In this document: positions 38,101 through 49,660 of the stretch, piece by piece
How positions within the stretch are numbered: position 1 is the first letter of the stretch
Layout: each line of letters starts with the position of its first letter
Translations under genes and position numbers: made by a program
Assembly (NCBI GenBank): GCA_009746045.1
Contig: RPFO01000079.1
Location: 1,823,844 to 1,885,843, forward strand
DNA from: Mesostigma viride
Lineage: Eukaryota > Streptophyta > Mesostigmatophyceae > Mesostigmatales > Mesostigmataceae
Reading direction: 5' to 3'
DNA length: 62,000 nucleotides
The notes under the pieces: model-generated
Seen by the model: only the letters and a program-made list of their open reading frames with translations
What the model was told of the DNA's origin: nothing
The model's database searches: none

Positions 38101-41100
38101 CCAGGTATACAAGCGCGCTCATATGACTGGTCTCTAGATAACTTTTAGGTAGACTTTCTAATAAGGATGAGGTAGTTTCTAATAAGGATGAGGTAGTTTC
38201 TAATAAGGATGAGGTAGTTTCTAATAAGGATGAGGTAGTTTCTAATAAGGATGAGGTAGTTTCTAATAAGGATGAGCTAGTTTCTAATAAGGATGAGGTA
38301 GGTTCTAATAAGGATGAGGTAGTTATGATCCCACGTTTGTCTATTTTGCAGAGGGATGGGCTACGCTTGCAGCAACAGCTTGTAAAATGCTCTGTTTGCA
38401 TCAGCCCCACAAAAAGGCATATGAAAGCAGTGACACCAGCTTGCTGCTGTTTTATGCAACAAGTTGGTGCTGCTTGCAATGGTAGGTGGCATGTTCCTTT
38501 TGAGGAAAGATTTCTAAGGTCATACGCGTCTTCTAATTCCTCTCTTAAGCTCCTCTATTCGCCGCACAAATTTCCACCAACATGGGTCGACTCCTAGAAA
38601 ATGCTGTGGGTGTGGCCGGATGCTGCCACACGCATCGAGTCGACGCTGGTCGAACCGGTCACCGAGCCGTTGCTGGACGACACGTCCTTTGTGAGCGGGA
38701 CGATCCAGAGAGACCTGGAGTACGGGTATGTGGCAGATGGGGAGGTTGGGAGGAACGTTTCAATTGTACTTTGCTCTAGGCTCTGGTTTCGTTTTGGTAC
38801 CGAAGATGCAAAGATTGCGCATCCCTTGTACAGTAGCCAGTACTTGAAATCATATGGTATATGTCAACTAATCCGTGGAACAGTCTACTGGTTCATTTTG
38901 CTTATTTTGCCCTGCTTTACATCTGCCTCATGTATCAAGGTTGATAACTCTAGCGGTCTTTTGTGTAATGGCATCAGTTATACAATTTTTGTGTTTAGCT
39001 TATTTTGCAACTTACATGACCTTATGTATATTTTCATGCTGCAGTTTTTCTTTTGATGGTGTTTCTACCTCGATGCTGCAGTTCTTTCCTAGGTTGTTTA
39101 TGCCTTGATGCTGCAATTTTTCTTTTAATGTTGTTTCTACCTTGATGCTGCAGTTATTTTCTAAGTTGTTTATGCCTGGATGCTGCAGTTATTTTCTAGG
39201 TTGTGTATGCGTTGATGCTGCAGTTTTTCTTTTAATGTTGTTTCTACCTTGATGCTGCAGTTATTTTCTAGGGTGTTTATGCCTGGATGCTGCAGTTTTT
39301 CTTTTAATGTTGTTTCTACCTTGATGCTGCAGTTTTTTTCGTATGCTTTGTTTCCTGAAGCGACTGTATCCACTGGACTAATTTCCCTTCCCTGATGATT
39401 TCACGCTATCTAGCTCTTGATGCTGCGTCGCCATACTTGTTGCATGTGCGACTGCCGGCCCGCTACCACCCTGTGGGTGCCCAGGTTCGACACCCTCTTG
39501 GAGAACGTCTCGGACCCCAGCCACGTGCCCTTTGCGCACCACGGCTATCAAGGTGTGCACATCATGTGGGCTCACCGCGCTAACTTTGGCGTGGGCAAAA
39601 TGCATGGGCACCGTGCCTTTGCGTGGAAGTGGGCGTGACAGGATTTCAGAAACGACACGAGTCTTCCTAGACGTTTATCGTTAGCGTATCATCTACCGTA
39701 GTGTTTGTCCTGCTTGCGTGCAGCAGGCTTGCCTTTTCTGGACGCGTATTGCATTTTTTTTTTAACAAGTTTTGACATTTGTCAGTTACGCAGACGAGAA
39801 AACATATGCTTGGGCGCTTTGACATAAGTTGAGGCATTGCAGGCCGCTTCTAGCATTTTCTTCCTAAAATCTTCCCCGCAGCGTACCTCTGAGCGCAACA
39901 GAGTTTTGGCAGGTCGAGCTTAGAAGACCTTGCGTTGGTCTGTCCCTTTGAAGTGTGTAGATAACGATCACGATCCCTTGGCTGGTTTGCCTCCCAGGCT
40001 GTCCTTGTGTGTCAGCATTATCCCCAGCTGATGGTGAGGAGGTACTATCGGAGGCAGTCCACCAGAGACCCTGTCTGGTTAAAAAATCATAGTAATGTTA
40101 CGTCCCGATTTCTGGCCTGCGCTGGTTGTCTCCTTGAGAGTAGTGTTAGGTAATGGTACGCAGTTAAGCAATGATACGCAGTAGTGTGGTAGTATTACCT
40201 TGTTTCTACGAATACAGTGTTTTGCGTTATCTTCCTGCTCTGGTCGCGCCCAAATGACAGGTTTGCTGTATTTGGCGAAGGAGGGTGTCACACATTTGCT
40301 TGCATGCTCGTTGGTGATGTAGTAAGTGATGTTGCAGTTTGCGTTGGAGCAACACACAGCATGGCCATGGCCGCATGCAGTGGTGTTTTCCCTTCCTCCT
40401 TTCCTCCCTTGCCCCCTTGAAGCCCTCCCATCCCTCCAAGGGCCGCACCCCACCCCCCACCCCCCAACCCCCCAACTCCCCCCCCATGCCCCCACCCTCA
40501 CAACCAACCACCTGATGGCTTGCTAGCCGGCTCACGCTTCACCCACTCACCCACCAACCCACCCACCCACCCACCCACCCACCCACCCACCCACCCACCC
40601 ACCCACCCACCCACCCACCCACCCACCCACCCACCCACCCACCCACCCACCCACCCACCCACCCACCCACCCACCACCCACCCACCCACCCACCCACCCA
40701 CCAACCCACCCACCCACCCACCCACCCACCCACCCACCCACCCACCCACCCACCCACCCACCCATAGATCCGCTGCCTGACTAAATCTTACCAGTCCATC
40801 CGCCCTGACTGATGCGCGTGCAGGCAACCGGGAGAAAGCGGCCCCAATCCCGATCAACGTCATTAGCAACACCCTGTCAGGTTGGAAGGTGGGTGATGCA
40901 ACATGGGTATCAAGGGCCAGGATAGTGATGTGAAACCTGCCATGAGCAATAAGGACCTGGGGTTGTGCCTAAAATTTTTTATTATCCTTAGCGCCTCATG
41001 GCATCACATGAACTGTTTCTCGTGCACAACCACGTCTACATTTGTGGTTGGCCACTAGCCACCTCCAACGTCAGATGTACGTCATAACCACAACTGTCCA

Positions 41101-44100
41101 TGTTCCAGCTTACATAGCAGCTTTGGTTAGGAAGAGAAAACGATGCCCTCAATGCCCCACAAGAGACGGGGGGCACGCGAGGCTTCAAGGTCACACATAC
41201 CTGGTCCTGCGATGTTGCCACCACTAGTGTACATACCACAGCAACGCTGGAATACCAGGACTTGGGCGGTGAATGGTGTCGCACATGTGAGTCCCTGTAA
41301 CCTTGTAATTTGACAGGAAGGATTCTTCATTATGGATAATTTTCTAAAATAGATTTTTCGTCTAGTGATTCGTTGAACCCACTTCATCCTCACCCCTCCC
41401 CACCCCCAGTCACCCACCTTCAATGCCACCCCAGCCAGCATGTCCCCTTCCCTCTGCTCTCCTCCCTTCAAGCACTAATTAATGGTTTCAAGCACGAACC
41501 ATTGGTGCTTGTTGCCTGATGTGGGTTGCCATCCCCCCCCTCCCATGCCTGAACCACCCCCCCACTACGTATCCGCTCATGCCCTTGAATCCCGAATGCG
41601 TGGATGCCATGCGACCTTGCAACCAGGCGGTATGCCCCGGCGTGACGTCCACCTCCGGCCACCCGGCCACATGGGAGCTGCGCTTCCAGCCTCCCTGCCT
41701 GCTGACCTTTGACTTCACGATGAGGCCTGCACCCAAAGGCCGCAAGGCAGAAGAGCGCGCGGCAAAGGGCCAGCCGCCACCCGCCCAGCGCATCGGCCTG
41801 GTGGGTCCAGGGCCGTACGATGCCTGCATAATCTGTAATCATATCGTGTATACCCTAAAAGCATTTTTTATAACCTCTGCCTACTCTATACCCGCCCGCT
41901 GAGCGCATCGGCTTATTGGCTACACGGCGTTAGACAAGACGCCAAGAAGAAACTACCTTGACTTCATGCTATGTCGGCCTTATTGCTGCTCCTGTTGTAC
42001 GATCTGTATTTGGAACGCCCTGGGACAGCTGCCTCATTGTAAACCTGGGGGCATGTAGTGCTGCCTGCTTAATCTGTAAACCTGGGTGGTTGTGTTGCGA
42101 AAAGGGATGGAATGAGATGAACCGATTGCTTAGGCTACTTGGCACTGGCTTGCTGGGCCTGCCTTCATCTTCATCAATGTTCCTTTTATGAACAGAATTA
42201 GAGGTAACCCAGACCCCGAACCCTAAACACTCGACTCGCAAGCCTTCTACAATCATGTCTGTATGGTTAGCAAACATGGAGTGCTCGCGGGGACTTGTTG
42301 CTATTTTCTGACAGTCAATTTTAGTGTCGAACTGTTTGCTGGTCTGTCATGTCCATGCGACGCTCGTCCGCATGGTGTTGCTTCCCCGCTCGTCTGCCAG
42401 GTGGCCTACTGCGTGCCCATCAGCCCAGGGCGGTGCCGCCTCATTTTCCACAGCCCCCGGAATTTCCTCACCAACATTAACCCAGTGAGTGTTTGGCACG
42501 CACCCTCGGGTTCCTTAAGCACTCTGAGTGCATGGAAACTCATACAGTGACTACGCTAGGTTCCTTACCACTAGGTTACTGTGTTACTAGGTTCCTTAGT
42601 GCATGGAAACTCAGGCTGTGAACAACGGAACTGACATCTGGTGGCTGACCTTGCTTCAGCACACCCTGGCTTGCATGCCTTCCTGTAGTGCACATCTAAT
42701 GTAGGAAGGCAGGGATAGCTCCCTGTTTACAGTAACCTCTTCTGTGGTCACCCCTGGGCTACTGGGGAGTGCTTGCAGCACAGTATTACAGCATAGTCCC
42801 AAGGGAGGGGCTTTGGCGTTGAATAGGAAGGCTGGCTCTGATATGATGAAGCAGACAGTGTAACATGTTCAGATCTGCAAAAGCAGGAAGTTATTTCAGC
42901 ATATGTTATGTCTAACTTGGCCAGGCTACGCCGGTTCTTTTCTTTGTTCCTCTCTTGTTCCTCTCACTTCACTTGTGTTCCTCCCTTGTCCGGTTTCTCT
43001 TTTGTGACTCTCATTGCCAAACGCTAACCTTCCTAAATGCTGGCACTTCTAATTTACCCCCTTGTCCGATTTCTCTTTTGTGTCCGTTCTCTATGCTGAT
43101 TGCCAACCCCGCGGCTCTCCCTCCACCTCCCTCGCCCTTTGCTCCTTGCTTCCGGCGGCGCAGCCCCGCTGGTACCTCCACATGGTCAACAACGCGATCC
43201 TGGACGGGGATAGCATCTTCCTCCACATGCAGGAGCGCTACCTGCGGCAGGACGCGCAGGGCAGGGACTCCCCCGCAGAGGCGGGCAAGTTCCTGGAGAA
43301 GTGCTACATGCCAGCCTCGTCGGACGCGGCGCTGATCGAGGTATATTTGTGAGCTAATGCTTGCAGTATATCTGTCATATCAACGTCATACTACGAGTAA
43401 TGCATGATATATGTCATATCAACGTCATACTACAAGTAATATATGATATCTGTCATATGAACGTCATACCACGAGTAATGCATGATATCTGTCATATCAA
43501 GGTCATACTACGAGAAATTGTGCAAATTATTACGCGTGGTTGGTGGTGCGTATGCAGCTTGGTTTTCTGCAAAAATGACTTTCAGGCAGTTGTGCAAAAT
43601 ACTATGCGTGGTTGGTGGTGCGTATGCAGCTTGGTTTTCTGCAAGAATGACTTTCAGGCAATTGTGCAAAATATTATGCGTGGTTGATGGTGCGTATGCA
43701 GCTTGGTTTTCTGTAAGAATGATTTTCGGGCACAGATTTGACCCCGCAGCCCCCCCCTCCCCCCCCCCTCCCCCCCCCACACACATGGTGGCATGAAGGC
43801 TTGAAGGGAATCTGCCTAGCTGCGGCTTGCGCCCACAAATGCACATGCACACATGTGCGTGTGTGTGTGCGCACACGCGTGTTTATGCATGTATATGAAT
43901 GTTATGTGCACGTGGGTATAGAGACTGCCCTAGCGGTGTAGTGCACGTGGGTAAAGGGACTGCCCTAGTGGTGTAGTCCACGTGGGTATAGAGACTGCCC
44001 TAGTGGTGTAGTGCACGTGGGTATAGAGACTGCCCTAGCGGTGTAGTGCACGTGGGTATAGAGACTGCCCTAGCGGTGTAGTGCACGTGCGTATAGAGAC

Positions 44101-47100
44101 TGCCCTAGCGGTGTAGTGCACGTGCGTATAGAGACTGCCCTAGTTGTCCCTTACGGACTCCTGTGCTGAGTAAAACCTAGGGGAATTAATAGCACATGGG
44201 GGGGTAATGGACACCAAGTTCTGGGTCTTCCTGTGGATGTTTCGGCCACCCTCGTCGCTGCTCATGCCCTGGAATGCTTCTGTTCAGTAGTGCTGTCTGT
44301 CCTGAGAATGATCAAAGGAAATGCAGGATGGCATTGGTCAAGTGCAGCCTGCACATTCCTGTTGGGGAGTGTCTACTAATCAATGCTTGCTGAAGCATTT
44401 ATGCCAGCATTTGCATGTGGTAGTTTTTGTGGCACTTGGATCGTCACGCTCACCAGCTCTCTTGTTGCGCTTCCCCCCCCCCCCCCCTTCCTGCTGCCCT
44501 GCACGCCCTGTGTGAATGCTTGGTGTTGGTACAGGGGCGCAAATGGCTGAAGCGATTCGGTACGTAGCATGGGGGTGACGGGTGACGATGGACGTCGTGG
44601 CTGCTTTTTTTTCTGGGTGCTCCTTTTGCTTCCCAGTTTTGATTGAGTTGATGTGCGGAAATGCAATCTAGCATGGGCAGAAGCAGCATCATGGGTCCCC
44701 AGATTGTCGTTGATTGAGCGTAGCGCCCGTACCCACAGAGGCTTGCACTCACGAGACTCAGAGTGGGACTAGGGAACCGTACACCCCCGTGCAGCCTAGT
44801 TGCCACAATGCAACTCCTGCTGGCTGGTGTCTACTTGTGCTCCTATAAGGCACAAGTGCCACTGTGACCGCAATTCTGTGGCCAGTGCGATGATAGATCT
44901 GGGTTATTGATCCCCCCAGTCCCCTACCTCACCCTCGCTGGCCTTACCACCCACACGCCTGCGTAGCACCCTCCCTACTTGCTTCCTTTCCCTGTGCTTT
45001 CCCCCTTGCTCATGTACTACTACGTCAGAACCATCCGCCCCAGTCCTGATAGCATCGTCGCTCAGGCCCGTCACGTGCCCACCGTACCGTAGCCGTGCCC
45101 GCCTGCTGCGACTCTTAAGTGGCATCACGAACTGCCGGCTGCGCGCCTGTTGCATGCCTGTATTGTCTGCCAGGTGGCGGTGGCCCCAAGTGGCTGCGTG
45201 GCAAGGACGAGCTCCCCCCGCTGCTGTCGCGGGAACTGGCGCTGGACCGCTACAAGCAGGTGAGCGCATCACCGTTTGGCTTTTATATTGGCAACAAGGA
45301 CACAAATCGTTGGGCTGGACTGCTACAATCAGCTGAGTGCATCACTGTTCAATATATTATTATTATTATTATTATTATTAATTTATTGGCAACAGGAACA
45401 CAAATCATTGCGCTGGACCGCTACAAGCAGAGGAGGCCATGACTGCTGGTTTTCCTTAGGGGCCATGAGAATGACCTACACAGCTATAATGAGCAGAAGG
45501 TACCGTGGCTTCTGGTTTTTCTTGTGGGCCACGGGAATATGCTAGTCATTACATGGTTGTTACTTGCTTGAGCAGGTGAGCTTGTTCCGCTCCTTTTTCT
45601 ATAAATCAGCCCTTCATTATTCAGTGACACTGACACTGACACTTTTATGTATTACACTTCTAAAAACAAAATGTAATATGCAATAGGGATAAAGCGGTCA
45701 GTGGCATGTTTGTGACTACCTCGTCTGGCCTGTTTTTACGGATGGTTTCTCATGATACTTTTTAGGGTGATCATCCTGCCTGGCCTACAATGAAGGTAAA
45801 TGTGGCTGTGGTGGCTTGTACATTCGTGTTTTTGTGAGCAAATTATTCCTCATGCGCTGTATGCCACATGGTCCCCTAGTAGTGTGTATGTATAGTGGTT
45901 ATTACTCCTCAATGAGTTGATGGCTTTGAGGGGCACTGGCTCGCTTGGCGCATGGTGCCACTTCACCACCTGCTGATGTGGCCATTACTAGCTTGTATTA
46001 TGAAACTTGATTATTTGTGGTTTGTATGAATGAGACAACCAGCCCAGGCCAGAAATCTGGAGAATCCGGACCATGGTAGCTCGAGCCTGCCATTATCTTA
46101 TCCGCGTTTTCGAGTCGTTCAGGATTATGGATGTGAATGGAGATGGAAATGTGTAGCCTTGTTCATGGAAATTATGGCTTGGTAACGCTAAGAGCGACAA
46201 GAAGACCTAGGCGGTGGGGCCAGAAATATCTTGCTTGATCATGGTGTGTGTTTTGAGCCTAACTGGCCGGGAGTGTCTAGTGGTGAGCACAATTGCTGCA
46301 ATCGCTCTCCCACCATTTACGAGGAAATACCCGCAAATGGAAAACCACCGAAAGGGTCAGTCATTACGTCAGCCATGCCATGTTTCCAAACGTCCAAGAA
46401 AAATGCGCATGTGGTGCAAAGGCAAGAATCGGTAGAACATCACTTTCAAATGTGCGGCATCAACCAAACGCCCACGTATGCCAGAAGACATCATGTTTAC
46501 TGTAGCGACGCGACGGTGGGGACAATTAATTCAGTGCCAAGCTAGGATCGGCCGCAAGGGGGATTTGGAATCACGGGGTTCAGATGCTCGGAGATACTGT
46601 GCGATGCAGCCGGTCCACGACCTGTTTGTAGAGCTTGTTTGTATCTTTGTCAGCACCTTTTCTTATGTTTCGAAAGACGCTGGAGCAGTTATAGCAATTG
46701 CTCTCTTTTCCTGATTTTTTTGGTTTTTTCTTAGGTGTCTGTTGGATGAATGAATGGAATGCCTTTTCTGCCTTTCGTCTACAATCGTAGGATGCGGCCT
46801 ATGTCTTTCTTGTGGTGGCAGCTGCATCTACTCCACTTCTTAATAAATATGATAATAGCCTTAGTAGGAGCACATCCATCATGGCCACCTGATCGCCGTC
46901 CCCCCTGCCTTCCTTCCGTTGGCATGCTGGCACCCGCGCTATGCAGCACGTGCTCCTCTGCTCCTCCTGCTCCGGTGCGCTCCGCAACGTGCGCGTGTTG
47001 CAGCGTGTGCTGGCAGCCGCAGCGGGGCTGCAGGTGGTTGCGGCGGCGCTGACTTCTGCCATCTCCCAAAGTGAGTCCCTGCTTGTTGTTAGGTGCCCCC

Positions 47101-47371
47101 CCTGGGCTGTGCTTCTGTAATTGCCATGTCTTTTCACCTTTTTTGGGACTTGTTTGTGGTCCGTGGGCTTCCTAATCATGCCTCGTGCGTGAGACCACAT
47201 CAACCATGAACTTTGTTGGCGATTTCTTGTTTGTGCTTTTGTAACTTGCGTGCAGGATTGAGCATGCTATGGGCAGCCAGCGCGATTGCTTTTGCAACAA
47301 TAGCCTGGCTTCTGAAGGAGAAGATGGAGCCTAGTTTCCTGTTCAAGGACTATGTCCACGCACATCGGTAG
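35151..47371 (+). CDS. PAO: Pheophorbide a oxygenase (PAO/ACD1)-type Rieske oxygenase, 13 exons
   Basis: Hand-built model, 559 codons plus TAG. Exons: 35151-35664, 36440-36470, 38017-38104, 38598-38725, 39485-39552, 40824-40888, 41627-41800, 42401-42484, 43164-43340, 44535-44559, 45174-45259, 46947-47070, 47256-47371. All are GT-AG and the total of 1680 nt is in phase. The family opens the pheophorbide a macrocycle in chlorophyll breakdown, with reduced ferredoxin, at the inner plastid envelope. Seen: a Ser/Arg-rich N-terminal ~100 residues (likely transit peptide), WYPVSLIEDLKPDVPTPF, a Rieske site C147-P-H149 and C168-SY-H171, a mononuclear-iron motif ENVSDPSHVPFAHH (about 260-273), a C-terminal CSSC (485-488), two hydrophobic helices and the tail LFKDYVHAHR. 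The start is the first ATG (a TTG frame lies upstream). Sister families (PTC52, TIC55, CAO) are less similar in the motifs. The 25-nt exon 10 and the exon 6 donor were chosen to satisfy phase. Confidence 0.9.
36541..36665. repeat. Short tandem repeat in PAO intron 2
   Basis: Degenerate units of AACTAGAAGATGGTCACTAG and AAGGTTTTAACCAGAAGAGG type, about 5 copies. Confidence 0.85.
37331..37515. repeat. 10-bp GAGCAAAGGG repeat in PAO intron 2
   Basis: About 17 units of GAGCAAAGGG or GGGCAAAGGG. Confidence 0.97.
37797..38034 (+). repeat. Three copies of the exon 3 acceptor junction of PAO
   Basis: The real acceptor CCTCATGCAG|TCATATCCCTCAGCT (38007-38031) is preceded by related copies CCTCATGCCCAGTCATGTAC then CTCAGCT (about 37803-37829), and CGCATGCACAGTCACAGTCA then CATCCCTCAGCT (about 37898-37930). 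Each retains an AG acceptor and the exon-like TCAC/TCATATCCCTCAG. Confidence 0.7.
38152..38325. repeat. 21-bp minisatellite in PAO intron 3
   Basis: Eight units of TTTCTAATAAGGATGAGGTA plus G, beginning a few tens of bases after the exon 3 donor. Confidence 0.97.
39040..39345 (+). repeat. Acceptor-like repeats TTGATGCTGCAG in PAO intron 4
   Basis: About nine copies of TGATGCTGCAG, each preceded by a pyrimidine-rich stretch (TTTCTTTTAATGTTGTTTCTACC type). Every copy looks like a functional 3' splice site, yet the model uses the acceptor at 39484. Confidence 0.85.
40545..40765. repeat. (ACCC)n microsatellite in PAO intron 5
   Basis: About 55 tandem ACCC units with two interruptions (CCACCACCC, CCACCAACCC). 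It ends about 60 bp before the exon 6 acceptor. Confidence 0.98.
43355..43735. repeat. Two tandem repeat families in PAO intron 9
   Basis: 43360-43515 holds about four ~40-bp units of ATATCTGTCATATCAACGTC. 43520-43730 holds three ~72-bp units containing GCGTGGTTGGTGGTGCGTAT and GCAGCTTGGTTTTCTG. Confidence 0.92.
43905..44145. repeat. ~35-bp minisatellite in PAO intron 9
   Basis: Seven units of GTGCACGTGGGTATAGAGAC then TGCCCTAGCGGTGTA. Confidence 0.96.
45239..45430 (+). repeat. Three copies of the exon 11 donor end of PAO
   Basis: The last 21 nt of exon 11 (GCGCTGGACCGCTACAAGCA plus G, 45239-45259) recur at 45312-45332 (four changes, followed by CTGAGTGCATC) and exactly at 45410-45430 (followed by AGGAGG). 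The intervening GCGCATCACCGTT and GGCAACAAGGACACAAATC stretches are also duplicated. An ATT microsatellite (45355-45382) has expanded inside the second unit. Only the first copy keeps GTGAGC. Confidence 0.9.
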
Positions 47372-47398
47372 ATCCTTCGGTATCGTCGTGTTGCATGT

Positions 47399-47450
47399 CG
47401 TACGGTAGATGATGGAGCCCAGCTTCTTTTTTAAGTACTGGTATGTTCTT
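47399..47450 (+). pseudogene. Tandem partial copy of the last PAO exon
   Basis: GATGGAGCCCAGCTTCTTTT and following bases repeat the C-terminal coding sequence GATGGAGCCTAGTTTCCTGT of exon 13, about 80 bp after the genuine exon. The copy reads MMEPSFFFKYWYV against MEPSFLFKDYV and has no in-frame tail. Confidence 0.7.
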
Positions 47451-48049
47451 GAGTGCCATGCGCGAGGGGCATGTCAAATAGTGAGCACTATGCTAATCAT
47501 ATTATCACGCAGCAAATCAGCTATGCTGATCGCATTAGCAGAGTACTCGGGCGGGGACATAAAGGCATGCCAATGTGCACGCCACACACGTATATTTGTT
47601 AATGCAAACCAGTATGTGCTTCTCGTCCGCATGATTGACGAAGGGGCTGCCTACTAATTATTTATATGCGCGCGGTCAATGTACGTTTGGGACACGCGGA
47701 GCACGTGTAGTGCTTTACATCCCTGTATGTTGCACACTGGAAATAGGGCAGAGATACCCGTCTTCCCTTATTCATGCCATGCTGGCATGCCACAGGTGCA
47801 ATCGGACACGTCTAAACTATCTACCGTGGGTGCAATAAGACCCGTGTTCACGAGCATTGCAATACAATGAAGACGTGAGCAAACAAGCAGTGCTACGCAG
47901 TAAGCATATAACTTGGCTGGCTGGTTTCAGTTGGGCTATACTGGCTAGGCCGTACAGGCCGGTATGACTATTCCTTCCACCATGCATTAGCATTGTGCAT
48001 GGCATGTCTAGGAGTGTGACAGGTGTGTCCAGGTATGCATGCACATAAG
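47451..48049. repeat. Intergenic spacer with a dispersed repeat at 47705-47815
   Basis: No host gene is seen. 47705-47815 (AGTGCTTTACATCCCTGT, AGGGCAGAGATACCCG, TGCAATCGGACACG) is related to 52152-52260, a dispersed repeat of unknown class. Confidence 0.65.
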
Positions 48050-49020
48050 CATGGGTATGACACTATGTACAACACTGGCTATGGCTGATCTAGCCCGTGG
48101 GGGGCTTCCACATCTGGTTGTTGACGATCAAGTCCCCGCCCCTCCAGACGACCTTGGGCTTCTTGGGGTCTTGCTTGTGGCGGATGTATTCCGGCCATGT
48201 CAGGTCGCGCTGCTGCAGAGCAAGAGTCAGGTCCCTCATCCAGCGCCGGTCCAGGGGAGGTCGTGCAACTTCTTGCAGCGAGAGAGGAACAGCCGCTTAT
48301 CCTCCATGGAGCTGAAGCTAGGTCAGCAGGACTGGTGGGGGTCATGCCGGCTTGTACCGTGAATGGGGAAGGTGATGCCCACGCAGCTCTACTTCACCTT
48401 CAAGGTGGACAGTTGTGTACTTAAGAAACTTGCTCCTGAGCAAGGCCTAGCTCAAGAGAGGTTGCTGTGATCTTCCCTGTGGCTCTGTCGGCTGGGTGAA
48501 GTGATGCAGCATGTACCACTCTGCATCGGCGGCGGGCGCGGTCGGTGTTCTCGCGTTCTTCTGCTAAGCGGTGGGCTTTCATCTCGACCAGGCAGCTTCG
48601 TGGCGATGGCTTCTGCGGTCGAGGTGGATGGCGCTGACCGCAGCACTAAGGTCACGTAGGAGTGCGGTGAGAGGTCGCCAGCTGCCTGGGCCAGGTCCAG
48701 GCTGGGCAGCGATGGTGGCCGTCTGCCCCGCGATCTCCGGGACCTGCGCGGCCAGGGCCTCAGTTTGAGCGGTGATGGCCGCTTCGAGCTTCTTGATGCG
48801 GAGGCCAAACTAGCTTGCCCTCCACCTGGTGGCGAGAAAATAGGGCGGCATGTGCATCAGAAGACTGCGCCGCGGACTGCAGCGCCGTGAGCTGAGCGGC
48901 CGGGGTCAGAGCTTGTTGGCGACCTTGGTTTCCGCATGGGAGGGAGCCGGTGTGGCTGCAGGCGCGGGGCCGGGCTGGATAGCGGAGCTTAGCAAATAAG
49001 GCCGCCGTGCATTCATTGAG
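48050..49020 (-). pseudogene. Degenerate retroelement-like reading frames (coiled-coil ORF)
   Basis: On the minus strand, frames joined by shifts read SAAQSSDAHAALFSRHQVEG, LEAAITAQTEALAAQVPEIA, then RDLTLALQQRDLTWPEYIRH and KKPKVVWRGGDLIVNNQMW. The first two are Ala/Gln-rich and helical, like an ORF1/gag coiled coil. Codon-like composition persists but no frame is intact. No specific family was recognised. Confidence 0.4.
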
Positions 49021-49194
49021 CTGAAAGAAGCTGGTCAGGATATAATATCAGGCCCGCGCTGGCCGGAGTATTTCCGGCATGACGCATTGAAGAGCAATTA
49101 ACACCAAGTGGCTCTTGTCGTAGTCGAAAGTAAGTAAGTAAGCAAGCAAGTATCAGTAAGTATTGTATACTTGCGGGTGATGCGCATGCCACGG

Positions 49195-49660
49195 AGTACT
49201 ATGCTAATCTCATTAGAAAATAATTACACGAAAGTACGTTACAAATATGGTCTGCATCACATGTGCCCCAACCATATAGTCAAGGGGGATATAATCCTCA
49301 TCTGAGCTGTCACGGGGGATATAGGGGGATATAATCCTCATCTGAGCTGTCTTCTACTGTAACGGCAGACGAGGCAGTAGTGTAGCGGCTATCCTCAGGG
49401 GCAATAACCTCCACCTGTCCAAATTCTACCATGCGTAGTCGAAAGCCTCCCCAGCCGGCGTGAGCGCAAAAATCTTGCGTTCCTGTGCTAAGTACTTGAT
49501 GACCTGGGCACATTGTGCCTTGGAGGCTTGGACATGCATTGCCAGTCAAAGAAGGGAAACTTTTGTTGCCAGGGTAAAAACGACTCCATCTGTGCTCGTG
49601 GCAAGGTTTCTTGGGCTCAGGCGCTCGAGGCGCTTGGCAATGGTTGGGCGCGGGTAATCC
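49195..49660 (-). repeat. Dispersed repeat, copy 1 (element 3' region)
   Basis: It shares with 52275-52620 the blocks GCTAATCTCATTAGAAAA, AATTACACGAAAGT, GATATAATCCTCATCTGAGC and GTAGCGGCTATCCTCAGGGG. The minus strand reads VEVIAPEDSRYTTASSAV and an acidic EDSSDEDYIP tail, probably the end of an element protein. ATATAATCCTCATCTGAGC is itself duplicated at 49290 and 49329. Confidence 0.7.

Noticed and set aside
40498-40872. Open frames of repeated THPP or VGGW
   Set aside because: Translation of the ACCC microsatellite in PAO intron 5.
40871-40890. Alternative PAO exon 6 donor at CTGTCAG|GTTGGA
   Set aside because: It leaves phase 1, which cannot join the only acceptor before exon 7; the donor 8 nt downstream (GGAAG|GTGGGT) restores phase 0 and adds a plausible SGWK.
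45174-45190. Joining PAO exon 9 directly to exon 11
   Set aside because: Phases do not match; the 25-nt exon 10 at 44535-44559 resolves this and adds the expected basic Trp-containing segment.
46214-46714. Overlapping plus-strand frames in PAO intron 11
   Set aside because: Three frames of similar length, no motif, and the region lies between two well-supported exons.
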